From: Ectocarpus siliculosus
Taxonomy: Eukaryota; Sar; Phaeophyceae; Ectocarpales; Ectocarpaceae
Reading direction: 5' to 3'
Assembly: GCA_000310025.1 (NCBI GenBank)
Contig: FN648765.1
Span: forward strand, 1-45,840
Length of the DNA stretch: 45,840 bases
Shown here: positions 44,193-45,840 of the stretch, piece by piece
Position numbering within the stretch: the first letter of the stretch is position 1
How the letters are laid out: every line of letters begins with the position of its first letter
Translations under genes and position numbers: made by a program
Notes under the pieces: generated by a model
Seen by the model: only the letters and a program-made list of their open reading frames with translations
What the model was told of the DNA's origin: nothing
Databases searched by the model: none

Positions 44193-44417
44193 TCACCATC
44201 TCCGGAGATCTGCCACCAACCGTCTCCGGAGATCTCCCGCCGTTTCCGGGGGTGCTAACTTTGCTTCTGGGGTGATTTGATAGCGTGCGATCCACTCTCT
44301 CTCACTGTTCCAGCGATCGACGAGCGAATCTACCTCAGCAACCAAAGTGAGTCCACCAACTCCTGTTCCTCTACGTAGTCGGTCTCCCAAGATCACAATT
44401 ACATCGTGAAACAACAT
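44193..44417 (-). CDS. Small hypothetical ORF
   Basis: ATG 44417 opens 74 codons: MLFHDVIVILGDRLRRGTGV, then VAEVDSLVDRWNSEREW. The end overlaps short tandem repeats of CTCCGGAGATCT (44198-44245). It looks like the 5' part of a retroelement or a short protein. No domain was recognised. Confidence 0.25.
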   Translation of the reverse strand: MLFHDVIVILGDRLRRGTGVGGLTLVAEVDSLVDRWNSEREWIARYQITPEAKLAPPETAGDLRRRLVADLRRW

Positions 44418-45840
44418 GCATCAGGGTACACTTCCACTCTGTCATTGGTTTTTGGTGTATTGGCATTTTCGGGTGAATGCGACAGTACATGCAGTATTCC
44501 CTCTCAGTATTCAGCACGGAGTCGTTGGGCATACATCCCGCAGTGATACAGCAATCTACCCCGCTCTCGTCCTATCCATGCACAGTTGCGGGAAATAGAC
44601 GTCAGCACTGCTCCTTACCCGGAGAGGCGACCACGCACCGTGTGTATTGCCCACCACGCGTCCAGTGGGACGTTTTACGTTCCCGGGCCCTGATTGAACG
44701 GATGCTACTCCATAAATAATACATTCTAACCCAGAACAACGTGCTCACTTGTCAGCAAATACACTCTATCCTTGAGCGCGTGCACATCAGTATTGAGACG
44801 TGCACAGCAGGAGAGGGGGGTTCACGGGTCCTCCTGGCGGTGATCATGCCATGACGAGTGGCTCCGCGGTCCGCCGTCGGACGGCATCGGACCGACAGGG
44901 CGAAAAAGGCGTACGACCTGACGAAATGCACCATCCAGGATGCGTGTATTCTGAGCGCGCGTGTACTACATAGTCCGCATCGGCCGGGGGTCCGCGGTGA
45001 CGCCTGTCGGGGTATAAGAAAGGATTCGTTTCGACGTGGCAAGGAGGAGATATATACGTAGATCTTCAATCTACAAAATGCCTGTAGACTATGTCAGTAG
45101 AAGAGACGCGTTTCTCAAAAACTGCCAGAAGATATTGTACGAAACTTGGAGGAGAGCCGGACGGGGGCAGCAGGCACACACACCTCTTCCACCTCACTCG
45201 GCAACCTGACATAAGAATCTCGAGAACATCGACCGAAGAAGGAGAACATGCTTGTAGAGAAGAAACGGGAGATCGCCAACAACTCTAAAAAAACAAACAA
45301 GAAAACGGAAAAAAATGCGCGTCAAGCTGCTACCCCTTACCGCACACCTGGACCCTCTTCAGCTTCGATTGTGGGAAGGGTGTGATCACCGATATCTCGA
45401 CGAATACGTAACGAGTTGCCTCATGAATGGTGTCTGGAAGGAGGTGATGCCATGGACCTTTGGGTAATGCCAAGGTTTTTGGGCCGTGAGGTGCAGAATG
45501 CGCCGGGAAAAAAAGTTTGTGCTGTGCACGAACGACCGTCAACGGCCGCGAGCGGTTAGTTCAAGTTCGGTGTTTTTGACCCCCACGGGTTTGGTTGTCC
45601 GCCGATAACTTTCTGAAAGAGGAAGCAACAGCAATAGATAGCGCCCGCAGCTACGACAAATTCCGTCAAGAAAAAATGGCTCAAGTTTTTACGAAAAGCA
45701 ACAAGAAGAACGGGCTAAGAAACATAGCTAAATCTCGGCCACAATGTAAGAAACGTCCCAAAAAGAAACATGATGGTGCGATTACCCCCATGACATCAGA
45801 AATCTTTGGTGCTCCCACCCCCCTACCTAGCTGAACAGAA
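44418..45840. other. Unassigned, with possible first exons
   Basis: On the plus strand, TATA-like GGGTATAAGAAAGG (45008) and AGATATATACG (45048) precede ATG 45078. This ATG opens 43 codons (MPVDYVSRRDAFLKNCQKIL). On the minus strand an exon-like segment near 45455-45345 reads PWHHLLPDTIHEATRYVFVE and ends at CAG|GTGTGC. At the right edge a lysine-rich plus ORF (45595-45834) is present. None can be assigned a function. Confidence 0.25.

Overview
The window looks like a nuclear scaffold segment from a eukaryotic alga, most likely a brown alga (Phaeophyceae) or a close stramenopile. The genes have many introns of about 0.1-1.2 kb with GT..AG borders. One exon carries a cysteine-rich motif that I associate with brown-algal secreted proteins. 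The repeat set (PIF/Harbinger, DIRS-like, Ty1/copia, a tRNA-derived SINE) fits such a genome. There is no bacterial operon structure. The taxon is inferred, not proven.

Layout. 1-11 kb: DNA-transposon territory. It starts with a possible Tigger/CENP-B-like C-terminus. A clean three-exon PIF/Harbinger transposase follows at 2020-4316. Next come a 63-bp minisatellite and a convergent minus-strand gene with a Myb/SANT-like N-terminus and a low-complexity tail (6693-8435), plausibly the accessory protein of the same element. About 9.4-11.2 kb holds degenerate tandem repeats and a low-complexity D/E/R-rich ORF with a TCC microsatellite. 12.5-13.9 kb is a decayed DIRS-like (RNase H plus tyrosine recombinase) retroelement.

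17.1-25.1 kb: a plus-strand, secreted glycoside hydrolase family 88 (unsaturated glucuronyl hydrolase) gene of at least 15 exons. The catalytic domain could be assembled with matching splice phases throughout. An antisense tRNA-derived SINE sits in one intron. A divergent unknown gene lies directly upstream, and a cysteine-rich exon lies downstream.

27.07-42.68 kb: a nested retroelement. A short LTR element (351-bp LTRs with 3 differences, 5-bp duplication ACACC, about 1.56 kb when empty) was split by a minus-strand Ty1/copia element (duplication CACCC). The copia gag is itself split by about 9 kb. That 9 kb holds palindromic GGGACGTCCC repeats, an assembly gap of 31 N, and several well-formed minus-strand exons of an unrecognised gene with intron-exon structure. 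This gene-bearing block inside a young nested retroelement is the most interesting feature here.

42.7-45.8 kb: mostly unassigned sequence with a few weak exon-like ORFs. The genes do not form an operon; the window is one good host gene (GH88) embedded in mobile-element sequence.
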